DNA of 38,250 bases from Candidatus Jordarchaeia archaeon (GCA_018383815.1 JAHAWU010000020.1:1-38250); one strand, 5' to 3'. Shown: positions 25,226 to 33,360, numbered from the stretch's first letter. Numbers and translations are program-made. The notes: generated by a model not told the origin, from the sequence alone.

Positions 25226-25574
25226 TGCCAGAATAGCGCTAATTTAGAAATCACTTCATCTTTATAAGTCCTGTATATTCAAAAAATTAAAATAAATTTT
25301 TTAAATTTATTTAAAATAAATGTAAATAAAATTAAACTATAAAATTTATAAATAAAATTTAAATGAATTCCAAAAAATTTTTATATATGTTAAATAAAAA
25401 AAGAATCAATTCCATAGCTTGAAAATCGGATGATACACGAATTCTGCAAATAATTTGAAAGAACCTGACCACCATAACCAGTACTTTGAAAAAAGGACAG
25501 AGTATCATCACTAAACAAAGAACGCCAAGGAGGGACGCGATGACAAAATACCCAAAAATTATAAGGGAGAACAT

Positions 25575-25860
25575 ATGTCATTACAAAAAAGAATCACAAC
25601 CAAGCACAAAAAATTGGTACTAAGCCTCATAATCATAGCTTCACTAACCGGACCACTCCTTTTAGCCACCACAACCCAACACCAGAACAAGTATCCGCTC
25701 ATCAACGCCTACCTGCAAGGAGTCACCCAGAGCCCTAACAGCATCATCCGAGAAAAAACCACTTACATCGACCATGATTACACATTTACTGGAAACATCC
25801 ATGATGAGATAGTGATGAATGCGAGCAACATAGTGATAAACGGAGACGGATACCTCCTGG
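25575..25860 (+). pseudogene. Secreted protein gene, truncated at element B copy 2
   Basis: An ATG behind GGGAGAACAT begins a clear signal peptide: charged MSLQKRITTKHKKLVLS, then a hydrophobic IIIASLTGPLLLATTT. The mature part (TYIDHDYTFTGNIHDEIVMNASNIVINGDGYLL) has the alternating pattern of a right-handed beta-helix start as in NosD/PbH1 surface proteins. The gene stops abruptly at the left end of element B copy 2, and nothing convincingly homologous follows on the other side, so most of the gene is gone. A hydrophobic-basic frame just after 26040 might be its last trace. Confidence 0.65.
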
Positions 25861-26034
25861 CGATAGATTCGCAAAATCTTTTTTCTTTTGTTGGCCTAAT
25901 AATTTTAGCTTTTTTCCACATTTTTCCTAAAATTTCAAGGTTTCAACAATCCAATCCCGAAAAAGGGTTCGGGAAAAGTTAAGGAAGCACGGAAAAAAAG
26001 GGCCCAAAAAACACTGGATTCTGCGAATCTATCG
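25861..26034. mobile_element. MITE-like element B, copy 2 (174 bp)
   Basis: The element has the same ends as copy 1 (CGATAGATTCGCAAAATC and its inverted partner with one mismatch), same orientation and similar interior with scattered substitutions and small indels. The flanks, CCTGG on the left and CTAGG on the right, do not form a clean target duplication, unlike copy 1. That fits loss of DNA next to the element after insertion. Confidence 0.85.
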
Positions 26035-26126
26035 CTAGGGGGTGTGGGGTGGGTTTAGACTTCTTCGTGGCTGGGTTATCATGAGAACGGTTAGTAAAAT
26101 ATAAATGGGGAGGAGGAGAATGACCA

Positions 26127-26192
26127 ATTGGGGTAGTGTCTCAATCATTTTTTTATCACTGTTATTACTTTGTGTTGAGGCACTACTCCAAT
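26127..26192. repeat. Long inverted repeat (18-bp stem)
   Basis: ATTGGGGTAGTGTCTCAA (26127-26144) pairs with TTGAGGCACTACTCCAAT (26175-26192). The only two departures are G-U wobbles if the plus strand is transcribed, leaving a 30-base loop. It could be an RNA hairpin or a tiny palindromic element. Confidence 0.6.
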
Positions 26193-26230
26193 CTTTCGGT
26201 TAACTGCACTAAAAACTTTTTATGCCTGAA

Positions 26231-26284
26231 TTTGCTATGAAAACATCTTTTCATGCTTTGTCTAAGAAGCGTAGCTTATGTAGG
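26231..26284. repeat. Diverged single copy of the 24601-24804 repeat unit
   Basis: TTTGCTATGAAAACATCTTT and the following CATGCTTTGTCT align along the whole 57-bp unit. The second hairpin has changed from ACGCT-TCT-AGCGT to AAGC-GTA-GCTT, keeping its pairing. Confidence 0.7.
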
Positions 26285-26484
26285 TTTTTAATAGAAAATG
26301 ATGGTCGTCGTGATATTATTTGAGATTCTAAGGATTTTTCAGATGTTTCGACCGGTGGGTTTTAGGTTTTGCTTATGGTTTTTTGTTGCGGTGGATTGTT
26401 CTCTCAGTTTTTGTATGTGGGGATGGAGTGATTGTATAAAATATTTAAGTGGGTGATGCAAATTTAATACATATGGGAGCGAAG

Positions 26485-26736
26485 ATGGAGAATGTGAGAA
26501 GAGAAATTCTGGAGCTTAGAAAGGATCTTGTTAGGATTGAGCAGAGACTTAGAAGGATTGAGAGGGAATTTTTAGCGTATTCCCGGGTTGAGGAAATTAG
26601 GAGTGAGTTGAAGAAGGAGTTTCCCTCACTGGATTTTGACGATGACCTGCTTGAGCTTGTGGGTAAGCTTCCCTACAATCCCGTTGAGAGGGACCGGGAA
26701 GTTATTAGAGAAGCCGTGGAATGGTTGATTAAATGA
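26485..26736 (+). CDS. Coiled-coil antitoxin of a VapBC-type pair
   Basis: An 83-residue protein from the ATG at 26485 (MENVRREILELRKDLVRIEQ), with GGGAG six bases upstream; in-frame starts at 26473 and 26449 are alternatives. The first 40 residues form a strong coiled coil of alternating Arg/Glu and Leu/Ile. The C-terminal part (DFDDDLLELVGKLPYNPVERDREVIREAVEWLIK) should wrap the toxin. The stop overlaps the toxin ATG (ATGA). This is a small archaeal antitoxin family without an obvious DNA-binding domain in view. Confidence 0.8.
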   Translation: MENVRREILELRKDLVRIEQRLRRIEREFLAYSRVEEIRSELKKEFPSLDFDDDLLELVGKLPYNPVERDREVIREAVEWLIK

Positions 26737-27155
26737 AGGCCTTTTTGGACGTAAATGTTTTTGTGGATGTGCTGGAGAGAAGGGAAGGTTGGAAGGCCTC
26801 TATTGCCATGGTACGGCTCGTGAGGGCGGGTAGAATTCAAGGTTACATTTCCGCACTGACTCCGCCGATTCTATATTTTTTAAGAGCTAGGATTTCCAGC
26901 GAAGAAGAGGCGAAGGAGGATGCTAAAAGGGTCATAGAGGGATTCCGGATTGTGCCGCTCTCTGAAGAAATAATTTCACTTTCATTTGATGAAAAGAGAA
27001 TGGGGGATTTTGAGGATTCGATACAGTTTTACTCCGCTAAACCTTCATCAGAAGTACTCATAACGAGGAATAAGAAGGATTTCAGAGCGGTAGAAAACGA
27101 AATAGAAGTACTAACACCAGAAGAGTTTCTGGAGAAATATAAGCCAATTCCCTAG
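26733..27155 (+). CDS. PIN-domain toxin (VapC-like)
   Basis: A 140-residue PIN protein. The first acidic residue is Asp6 in MKAFLDVNVFVDVLERREG; GDFEDSIQFYSA carries the central Glu-Asp pair and VLITRNKKDF the last Asp. Middle-region ALTPPILYFLRARIS replaces the common TEIxY Glu helix, so the second acidic residue is not in the standard context. As a PIN ribonuclease it would be held by the coiled-coil antitoxin, with which it overlaps by four bases. No lesion is seen. Confidence 0.85.
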   Translation: MKAFLDVNVFVDVLERREGWKASIAMVRLVRAGRIQGYISALTPPILYFLRARISSEEEAKEDAKRVIEGFRIVPLSEEIISLSFDEKRMGDFEDSIQFYSAKPSSEVLITRNKKDFRAVENEIEVLTPEEFLEKYKPIP

Positions 27156-27453
27156 TCTAACGGGTTCCAAGTTCTATTTTTGAAAAGAATAAAGGACTTC
27201 GTTCCAAAAAATATTCAAGGTGTGTGGGTAGGTTCTATAAAAACTCGCATAGCGTTTAATCCTAATTTAGAAGCAGTTGGGGCGAAGATGAATTCCCGGT
27301 AGCCTTCACAGGTTTTGTTCATTTAGAATATGTTCTCAGGGAATTCTCTGACTTCTCTTTCCACATATAATTTGAGTATGTATGGCTTGTCTTCAGACAG
27401 GTTTTACAAGACCCTTAATAATGACTGTGGTGTCAAGTAAATCGTTTACTCAT
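27156..27453 (-). pseudogene. Decayed VapC (PIN) toxin next to an AF2212-like antitoxin
   Basis: On the minus strand an ATG at 27453 overlaps the antitoxin TGA (ATGA), the normal vapBC arrangement. It reads MSKRFT and stops, but a one-base frame change gives LLDTTVIIKGLVKPV, the usual N-terminus of AF2212-partner PIN toxins with its catalytic Asp. A stop follows, then further frame changes and fragments (LKLYVEREVREFPENIF, REFIFAPTASKLGLNAM). The 3' limit is unclear. The toxin is therefore a remnant. Confidence 0.6.
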
Positions 27454-27671
27454 AGTATTTTTTTTCTTCCACATGCTTCCTCAAGGGCTTCCTCTGAGTC
27501 CTCCTTTACCTCAACGTTCTCCAAGTCTCTCATTAACAAGTTGATACTCGGTTTTACAACTATCCTCAACCTAATTCCTTCCGGAAGGTCGATTCTCTCC
27601 ACAGGTTTAAACACTCCCTCCTCGTACACCGCTTCAATAGATTTGTCAGCCTTATCCACAGCTTTCACCAT
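27450..27671 (-). CDS. AF2212-like (DUF104) antitoxin, orphan
   Basis: A 73-residue antitoxin. The core SIEAVYEEGVFKPVERIDLPEGIRLRIVV is the compact beta-barrel of the AF2212 family, and the acidic tail (DLENVEVKEDSEEALEEACG) would bind a PIN toxin. Its natural partner, directly downstream and overlapping, is decayed, so the antitoxin stands alone. It is convergent with the intact PIN gene at 26733. Confidence 0.8.
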   Translation of the reverse strand: MVKAVDKADKSIEAVYEEGVFKPVERIDLPEGIRLRIVVKPSINLLMRDLENVEVKEDSEEALEEACGRKKIL

Positions 27672-27702
27672 CCATTATGCTATTCGCCAAAAATCCACTT
27701 TT

Positions 27703-28257
27703 TTAGAATCCTAAATCCCCTGAAATTTTTTGAAGCGCCTCTAAACTTATCCTAAAAAACTCACTTAGTGGTACTCCGATCTCCTCGCAAACCCTAATTC
27801 TGTCCCGGCCTGTGGCTGCGGCAAATGTTTTGTCTTTAAACTTCTTTTTGAGTGTTTCCACCCTGACCTGTTCCAGCTTCTTGTCTGGCATCACAAGGGC
27901 GGCTGCTATAATCAAACCTGAGACGGCGTCCGAGCAAATAAGCCCTTTCTCCAGCCTACTCTGAGGTTGAACATGGGTGTACTCATAGTTGTGAGCCTTT
28001 ACTGCATTAATAACTTCTGGGGGCACCAGACCCTGAAGGTACTCCACAGTTTTGGTGGCATGTATTCCGGGGGAGTTCATGGTTTCCTGATAATCCAAAT
28101 CATGGATTAAACCCACTATTCCCCAGAGTTCTTCGTCTTCTCCCAAGTGTTTGGCCAGGTTCCGCATTATAGCCTCCACAGCCAGAACATGCTTCACCAA
28201 TTTATCATCCTTAAGATGCTCATTCAACATTTTTAAGGCTTCGTTCCGAGTTAACAT
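27703..28257 (-). CDS. HD-domain phosphohydrolase
   Basis: A 184-residue HD/HDIG-family protein. Metal ligands are visible as His23 (KLVKHVLAVEAIM), the HD pair His52-Asp53 in GLIHDLDYQ, and a later Asp in ICSDAVSGL. GIHATKTVEYLQ and VKAHNYEY hold extra His residues typical of the group. Such proteins hydrolyse phosphate esters, often nucleotides; substrate unknown. It lies about 130 bases downstream of the korC stop, likely its own unit or a distal operon gene. Start ATG at 28257. Confidence 0.85.
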   Translation of the reverse strand: MLTRNEALKMLNEHLKDDKLVKHVLAVEAIMRNLAKHLGEDEELWGIVGLIHDLDYQETMNSPGIHATKTVEYLQGLVPPEVINAVKAHNYEYTHVQPQSRLEKGLICSDAVSGLIIAAALVMPDKKLEQVRVETLKKKFKDKTFAAATGRDRIRVCEEIGVPLSEFFRISLEALQKISGDLGF

Positions 28258-28384
28258 AACCTAGTTAAATGTGCTACTTATATTAAATCTTACCCTCATA
28301 GACACAAAAACAGGCAGAATTAGAAACGAAACAGTTGTGTTATCCCTTCATTTATTTTTGTGCTGCTGTTCACCTGTTTTTCTT

Positions 28385-28930
28385 CTATTTTTTGTGTTGT
28401 TCTCTGTTTGCAAGGGTAAACCCAATCTCTAGGGCTCTAGTGTTTATGTTGGGGTGTTTTACCGTTTCCCTTACGGCTTTAAGTATGGTTTCTTTCTTAA
28501 TTATTCCTGTTACCGCCACCAAGAAGCCTAGTAATATTATGTTGGAGTAGAGGTTGCTTCCCAGCTCTTTTTCTGAGAGTTCTGAGGCTGGCACCTGATA
28601 AATTTTCACGCCTTCAAATGGCCAACTCCTCACTAAGGTAGAATCTACTATTACTTTTTTGTCCTTCTTTACTGCGCCTCCCTGCTTGTCTACTGCTTCT
28701 TGGGAAGTGAAAACGTGGATGTCGGCATCTATGGCTCCCGGATAATCAATTTCTTCATCAGATATTACTACTTCGGTCCAAATGTCTCCGCCCCTCACTT
28801 TTGCCCCGTAGGACGTGACTTGTGTTGCAATTTTTCCCTCACATACGGTGGCTGTCCTAGCCAATAATTCCCCCATAGTTATGACTCCCTGTCCTCCGGA
28901 GCCCACGATGCGAATTTCAGTTCTCACCAT
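28385..28930 (-). CDS. korC: 2-oxoacid:ferredoxin oxidoreductase, gamma subunit
   Basis: A 181-residue gamma chain. VGSGGQGVITMGELLARTA and VTSYGAKVRGGDIWTEVVIS are the family marks, and LYSNIILLGFLVAVTGII follows. It helps bind CoA in the oxidative decarboxylation of 2-oxoacids to acyl-CoA with reduction of ferredoxin. The start ATG overlaps the end of the beta gene by 14 bases and has GGGGGAG just upstream. No separate delta ferredoxin subunit is in the operon, so electrons must go to a free ferredoxin. Kor rather than Vor or Por is an inference from the alpha chain. Confidence 0.88.
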   Translation of the reverse strand: MVRTEIRIVGSGGQGVITMGELLARTATVCEGKIATQVTSYGAKVRGGDIWTEVVISDEEIDYPGAIDADIHVFTSQEAVDKQGGAVKKDKKVIVDSTLVRSWPFEGVKIYQVPASELSEKELGSNLYSNIILLGFLVAVTGIIKKETILKAVRETVKHPNINTRALEIGFTLANREQHKK

Positions 28931-29750
28931 TTTCTCTCCCCCTCATTTTAGTGTATTGTTCCGATAATTCGGGAGCGGCCTTCTCAACGAACTCGCCCAC
29001 CACTATTTTTTGGCTAAGCTCCTCTGCTGAGAGCTTTTTAGCTTCTTCTTTGCTCACTATGATTCCTTGAAGCCATTTTGCCATGTCAACTGGATGCCTT
29101 ACCTTAATGAGGGGACCGTAGCGTACCGGGCATGGTGAAAGCACTTCGATGAATGAGAATCCCTTCCTCTGAAGGGCCTTCTTAATGGATCTGATGAGTT
29201 GTCTCGCATGCAGAGTTGACCATCTTGCCACATAGGTTCCACCAGCTGCCTCCACGAGTTTACATAAATCAAAGGGGTTTTCCAGGTTGCCATAGGGCGT
29301 GGTATCCGTTCGCAGACCATGGGGAGTTGTTGGAGCCACCTGTGCTCCAGTCATTCCATAGATAAAATTATTCACACAAATAACTGAGAGTCCAATGTTT
29401 CTCCTGGCTCCATGAATTAAGTGGTTGCCCCCTATGGCTGACAGGTCTCCGTCTCCCGAGATAACCACCACGTTCAGCTCGGGTTTCGCCAGTTTTAAAC
29501 CAGTGGCAAAGGCAATGGGGCGTCCATGCGTCGTGTGAAGCACATCCGTGTTAAATAGGGGGCTCGGTATCCAACCCGCACAGCCTATTCCGGAAACGAA
29601 GGCCACTTTTGTAAAATCGAGACCCAACTCGTCAACTGCTCTTAGAATACATTGGGCGATGACTCCGTCACCGCAGCCTGGACAGTGGGGGAGAGGCAAT
29701 GTTTCCGGCCTAATATACTTCATTAATGGATGCACAGATCTTCCACTCAT
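28917..29750 (-). CDS. korB: 2-oxoacid:ferredoxin oxidoreductase, beta subunit (thiamine diphosphate)
   Basis: A 277-residue chain carrying the thiamine diphosphate site: GDGDLSAIGGNHLIHGARRN is the Mg-ThDP motif. Cys in HCPGCGDG, SGIGCAGW and the later SPCPVRYG hold the single 4Fe-4S cluster next to ThDP. TTHGRPIAFATGLKLA is conserved in Kor/Por beta chains. The ATG overlaps the TGA of the alpha gene (ATGA), so all three subunits are translationally coupled. Substrate is not decided by the sequence. Confidence 0.92.
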   Translation of the reverse strand: MSGRSVHPLMKYIRPETLPLPHCPGCGDGVIAQCILRAVDELGLDFTKVAFVSGIGCAGWIPSPLFNTDVLHTTHGRPIAFATGLKLAKPELNVVVISGDGDLSAIGGNHLIHGARRNIGLSVICVNNFIYGMTGAQVAPTTPHGLRTDTTPYGNLENPFDLCKLVEAAGGTYVARWSTLHARQLIRSIKKALQRKGFSFIEVLSPCPVRYGPLIKVRHPVDMAKWLQGIIVSKEEAKKLSAEELSQKIVVGEFVEKAAPELSEQYTKMRGRENGEN

Positions 29751-30895
29751 GAGGACGCCTCCCTTCTTATGGCTTCTAAAACATATTTGGGGTTATGTAT
29801 GGCTCCCAGAGTCTGGGGAGGCAGAAACCCAACCTCCGCCGTCCCGCAGGATGCACTTCTCACATAATCCAGAATTTGTCCCATATTACTCTCCAAAACT
29901 ATGATTTTATACACCTGCTCCGCTATCCTCGCGATTTCCCGCCGGGCGAAGGGCCAAATGGTAACCAGTCTAACGCATCCCACCCTTATTCCCTCCATTC
30001 TTGCCTTTTTTAACGCCCACAGCGTGGATCTAAAAGGACTACCATACGTTAGCAGGACAATTTTGGCATCATCAATTTGAAGCATTTGTAATCTTACAAT
30101 TTCATTCCAGTGCTTCTCAAACTTTCCATAAATTCTCTTAATCAAATGATCCAAATCCTTTGGATCGCTGACTTTACGGTATCCCCTCTCATCGTGACAG
30201 GAACCAGTAACGTGAACCCGGAATCCAGACCCAAATGCAGGCATGGGGGCCACATCCTCACTTAGAAAGAAGGAGTTTTCCCCCTTCACCTCGGGCTTCT
30301 TTCTATTTATTATTGGGATGTCCCGACTTGCCCTAATGACAACACTCTCCCTCATGAAACTAACATAGGCGTCGGTTAGAAGGATTACTGGAGTTCTTAA
30401 AGCCTCAGATAAATTAAACGCCTCCACAGTAAAATCAAACATGTCTTGGGGTGAGGATGGTGCAAGAACCAGTATGGGATACTCTCCATGGGCACCATGC
30501 CTAGATTGCATCACATCTCCCTGTAGGGGCACCCCCACCTGCCCAACGCCCGGTCCTCCCCGCTGAACATCCACTATTACACAGGGGGTCTCGGTCTGAA
30601 CCGCGTAACCTATTCCCTCCTGCATTAAGCTGAAGCCGGGGCCACTGGTGGCCGTCATAGATTTTAAACCCGCCCAAGAGGCACCAATAACCGATGATAT
30701 TGATGCTATCTCGTCCTCCATCTGTATGCTTATTCCCCCCACTTTGGGCATCTTTAAAGCCATAACTTGACCTATTTCTCTTGCGGGAGTAATGGGATAA
30801 AATGCAAAGAACCTGCAGCCCGCAGCTAACGCTCCCTCTGCGCAGGCCACGTTTCCTTCCAAGAAATCTACACGTTTACCTGCTTCACCGGACAA
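29747..30895 (-). CDS. korA: 2-oxoacid:ferredoxin oxidoreductase, alpha subunit
   Basis: A ~382-residue alpha chain, first of the alpha-beta-gamma operon. MQMEDEIASISSVIGASWAG-like sequence (QMEDEIASISSVIGASWAG), TSGPGFSLMQEGIGYAVQTE and VQRGGPGVGQVGVPLQGDVM are typical of 2-oxoglutarate-type enzymes; RHGAHGEYPILVLAPSS follows. Branched-chain (Vor) specificity cannot be excluded, which matters given the mutase nearby. The frame is open to a TTG at 30910, but GGGAGGA lies six bases before the TTG at 30895, which is taken as start. The promoter is divergent from the ferredoxin/AOR pair. Confidence 0.9.
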   Translation of the reverse strand: MSGEAGKRVDFLEGNVACAEGALAAGCRFFAFYPITPAREIGQVMALKMPKVGGISIQMEDEIASISSVIGASWAGLKSMTATSGPGFSLMQEGIGYAVQTETPCVIVDVQRGGPGVGQVGVPLQGDVMQSRHGAHGEYPILVLAPSSPQDMFDFTVEAFNLSEALRTPVILLTDAYVSFMRESVVIRASRDIPIINRKKPEVKGENSFFLSEDVAPMPAFGSGFRVHVTGSCHDERGYRKVSDPKDLDHLIKRIYGKFEKHWNEIVRLQMLQIDDAKIVLLTYGSPFRSTLWALKKARMEGIRVGCVRLVTIWPFARREIARIAEQVYKIIVLESNMGQILDYVRSASCGTAEVGFLPPQTLGAIHNPKYVLEAIRREASS

Positions 30896-30950
30896 AAATA
30901 TTCCTCCCAAAAATGTTAGATGGATTCTACCTGATTCTGTATGGTTTCTC

Positions 30951-30966
30951 CCACTTTTATAAGTGG
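30951..30966 (-). promoter_or_regulatory. Palindrome over the TATA box of the kor operon
   Basis: CCACTT and AAGTGG flank the four bases TTAT, and the minus-strand reading contains CTTATAAAAG, a TATA-like box about 60 bases before the korA start. A symmetric site over the TATA box is a natural place for a repressor. Confidence 0.4.
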
Positions 30967-31135
30967 CGACACCAAACTATTCCAGCTAACACAGACAATA
31001 TCAGGGGATTAGTGGGAAGGCACATTTTATAAATCAGCCCCCTTTTTTGGGGTGCTGAGAATCCTTTTTGGACATAACATTAAAATATTTCTTGTCTTTA
31101 TCGGATAACCATACTTTTTTGATGGAGATGGGTGC

Positions 31136-31348
31136 TTGAAAAAGGCGAATATAATAGTTGACCCCTCCAAGTGTCGAATGTGCCTGCAGTGCCAGATTTT
31201 CTGCTCTCTCCTGCACGAGGGAGAGGCGAATCCCTCGAAGTCTAACCTAACCATTGAGAAGGGCGCTATTACTTTTCTTGAGACCTGCAGGGAAAACTGC
31301 AGTTTCTGTGCTGACTACTGTGCCTACCAAGCATTAAAAACCAAGTAA
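31136..31348 (+). CDS. Ferredoxin-like 4Fe-4S protein, partner of aldehyde oxidoreductase
   Basis: A 70-residue protein starting at a TTG behind GGAGATGGG. Eight cysteines occur in two groups, CRMCLQCQIFC and CRENCSFCADYC, enough for two 4Fe-4S clusters. The groups differ from plain bacterial ferredoxin, as in small partner subunits of tungsten oxidoreductases. It lies 23 bases before the aldehyde ferredoxin oxidoreductase gene and almost certainly forms an operon and a complex with it, carrying off its electrons. Confidence 0.88.
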   Translation: MKKANIIVDPSKCRMCLQCQIFCSLLHEGEANPSKSNLTIEKGAITFLETCRENCSFCADYCAYQALKTK

Positions 31349-31371
31349 TAATTTTGGGAGTCTGAAGAATA

Positions 31372-33270
31372 ATGGATTATTATGGTTATGCGGGTGCGGT
31401 TCTAGACTTGAACCTAACCACCGGAGAAAAAGAAGTTATACCTCTGGAGGAGAATTGGATTAATGACTATATTGGAGGAGCGGGTTTAAGCTTTAAGCTT
31501 TTCAGCCACCACCACAAACCCAAGGCCGACCCCCTATCTGAGGATAACGTTATTGTTCTTGGCGTGGGACCAATAGTGGGCACCGGGGCACCTTTGGGTT
31601 CCAAGGTTTTTGCAGTAACAAAATTTGCAATACCTGCTTCTGAGGATGGGAAACACTACGTAACCACCGCTATTGGGGGCTTCAAAAGGTTCGGACTCAT
31701 GATGAAGAGGGCGGGATTTGACCACCTCATCATTAGAGGTAAATCCCCAAAACCAGTTTACCTCCATATTAAAAATGGTGGAATGGAGGTCAAGGACGCC
31801 TCCCCCCTTAAAGGCTGCGATACCTATCAAACCACTGAAAAACTTCTCTCCCTACACCCAGGCTCAGGCGTAGTTGCTAATGGTCCCGCAGGCGAAAATC
31901 TGGTTAGACTCTCACTAACCATAGTTGATGGTTTGGGAACCTTGGGTCGGGGAGGCTTAGGGGCGGTTCTGGGCTCCAAAAACATTAAGGCAATTGTCGC
32001 TCAGGGCTCCGGAGGAATAAAGGTTGCAAGGCAGAAGGAGCTATTCAAAAAGGCTAAGGAAATAGTAAGTCTCATAAAATCCCAGGACATTTTCAAAACC
32101 GCTCAAGATATGGGGGCCCACGTTTTCTGGGAGATGATTTACCTCAAGAACATGTCCTCTGGAATTTGGACTAAGGATAAGTTCAACGAACTCTACGGAA
32201 TGGGGCCATTCACCCAATCCAGATTGGCTTCCGAGGCTTGTTTATCCTGTCCTATAGGCTGCAAGACTCAACACCGAGTCGCTGAGGGACCCTTAACCGG
32301 CACTGAAGTGAAGACCACTCACTTCATAAACACTGCTAACCTGGGCCAAAAACTGGAATTGGAGGATTACCGTGAGGCTCTCAAGCTGGTGGATGCCTGC
32401 AACAGAGCAGGCGTGTGCCTGTACACCTTTTCAGAAATGGCGGATTACATATCTCGGCTCCTTGGAGAGGGCAAAATAACCAAGGAAGACCTTTTCGGCT
32501 TCGTTCTGGAGAGGAACTTGGATAGCTATTTGGAATTCTTGGAAAAAATAGAAAGTAGGGAAGGTATTGGAGCCGTGGCTGCCGATGGTTGGTTTGCTTT
32601 ATCCCAACATTTAGAGTATGATGCTCTTGTCCACTACAAGCATAGTCGAGGAATTGTTAAGGGAACGGACTGCATATTTGACGCCCGATTCAATAGGTTG
32701 GACTCCTCTATGGTTTCCCAAGTGGTGAATCCCAAGGGCGGTTTCCAGGCTTGGGGCAACTTCGGCGGCAGACTAACCACACAGGATGTGCCAGAATTAT
32801 ATAACACTCCTGAGAAGGAGAATCTGGGAAGATTGACTGCCCAGTCAGAGGATTGCATGATGGTTCTAAACTCTATAGGCGCCTGCTATGTAATTGTTAA
32901 TACCCTATCAATGTTTGGATACCCCATACTCAAAACACTTGCAGAAATATATGGATGCATCACCGGAATAGACGTTGAGCCCAAAGAATTAAAATTGAGG
33001 GGCGAGCGCTGCTTCAACCTCTACAAAATGTTGAATGTGCGGGAAGGCTTCAACAGAGGCGACGACCGCTTTCCCGGAGTTTGGCTTGAACCCAAAGAAA
33101 CACCCGAAAGAACCTTAACCCTAAAAACCCTATATGCCAAGAAGGATGTAGACAAACAAATGCTGGAACAAATACTTGACGAGTACTACCGCGAGAGAGG
33201 CTGGGACGTGGAGAAGGGAGTTCCCACCCCTGAAAAGTTAGCTTCCCTGAAACTAGACCACCTAAAATAG
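31372..33270 (+). CDS. Aldehyde ferredoxin oxidoreductase family (tungsten/molybdopterin) enzyme
   Basis: A 632-residue AOR-family enzyme, which oxidises aldehydes to carboxylic acids with ferredoxin at a tungsto-bis-pyranopterin site. The 4Fe-4S cluster ligands are Cys290, Cys293, Cys297 (CLSCPIGC) and Cys495 (SEDCMMVLN). GRGGLGAVLGSKNIKAI is the pterin-binding signature, and YIGGAGLSFKLF and PLGSKVFAVTK the N-terminal one. Full length. It could return aldehydes from 2-oxoacid decarboxylation, linking with the divergent kor operon, or reduce acids. Exact aldehyde unknown (AOR, FOR, GOR and WOR types share this sequence). The ATG at 31372 follows a GGGAG. Confidence 0.92.
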   Translation: MDYYGYAGAVLDLNLTTGEKEVIPLEENWINDYIGGAGLSFKLFSHHHKPKADPLSEDNVIVLGVGPIVGTGAPLGSKVFAVTKFAIPASEDGKHYVTTAIGGFKRFGLMMKRAGFDHLIIRGKSPKPVYLHIKNGGMEVKDASPLKGCDTYQTTEKLLSLHPGSGVVANGPAGENLVRLSLTIVDGLGTLGRGGLGAVLGSKNIKAIVAQGSGGIKVARQKELFKKAKEIVSLIKSQDIFKTAQDMGAHVFWEMIYLKNMSSGIWTKDKFNELYGMGPFTQSRLASEACLSCPIGCKTQHRVAEGPLTGTEVKTTHFINTANLGQKLELEDYREALKLVDACNRAGVCLYTFSEMADYISRLLGEGKITKEDLFGFVLERNLDSYLEFLEKIESREGIGAVAADGWFALSQHLEYDALVHYKHSRGIVKGTDCIFDARFNRLDSSMVSQVVNPKGGFQAWGNFGGRLTTQDVPELYNTPEKENLGRLTAQSEDCMMVLNSIGACYVIVNTLSMFGYPILKTLAEIYGCITGIDVEPKELKLRGERCFNLYKMLNVREGFNRGDDRFPGVWLEPKETPERTLTLKTLYAKKDVDKQMLEQILDEYYRERGWDVEKGVPTPEKLASLKLDHLK

Positions 33271-33360
33271 ACATCGAAAAACAATGAGAAGAAAAATTTG
33301 GAATATAACCGAAAAGTGACGGTCTCCCCATCAATATTTTCTCTTTTGGATTTTTGGAGG

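Larger units (their letters stand above)
24563..25574. other. Gene-poor region with tandem repeats, palindromic element and AT-only tract
   Basis: No gene is supported over this kilobase. It holds the tandem hairpin repeats (24601-24804), a putative small palindromic element (25050-25225) and an almost pure A/T stretch at about 25270-25375. The latter could be a promoter region for the truncated secreted-protein gene or a melting-prone site; nothing more can be said. Confidence 0.5.
26035..26484. other. Intergenic region with long hairpin, repeat relic and vapBC promoter
   Basis: No gene is supported. It contains the 66-base hairpin (26127-26192), a diverged tandem-repeat unit (26231-26284), and at its right end TGTATAAAATATTTAAG (26433-26449), a TATA-like promoter for vapBC pair 3. 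Confidence 0.5.

Noticed and set aside
25270-25375. Pure A/T tract as a replication origin
   Set aside because: No origin recognition box repeats and no orc1/cdc6 gene nearby; base composition alone is not evidence.
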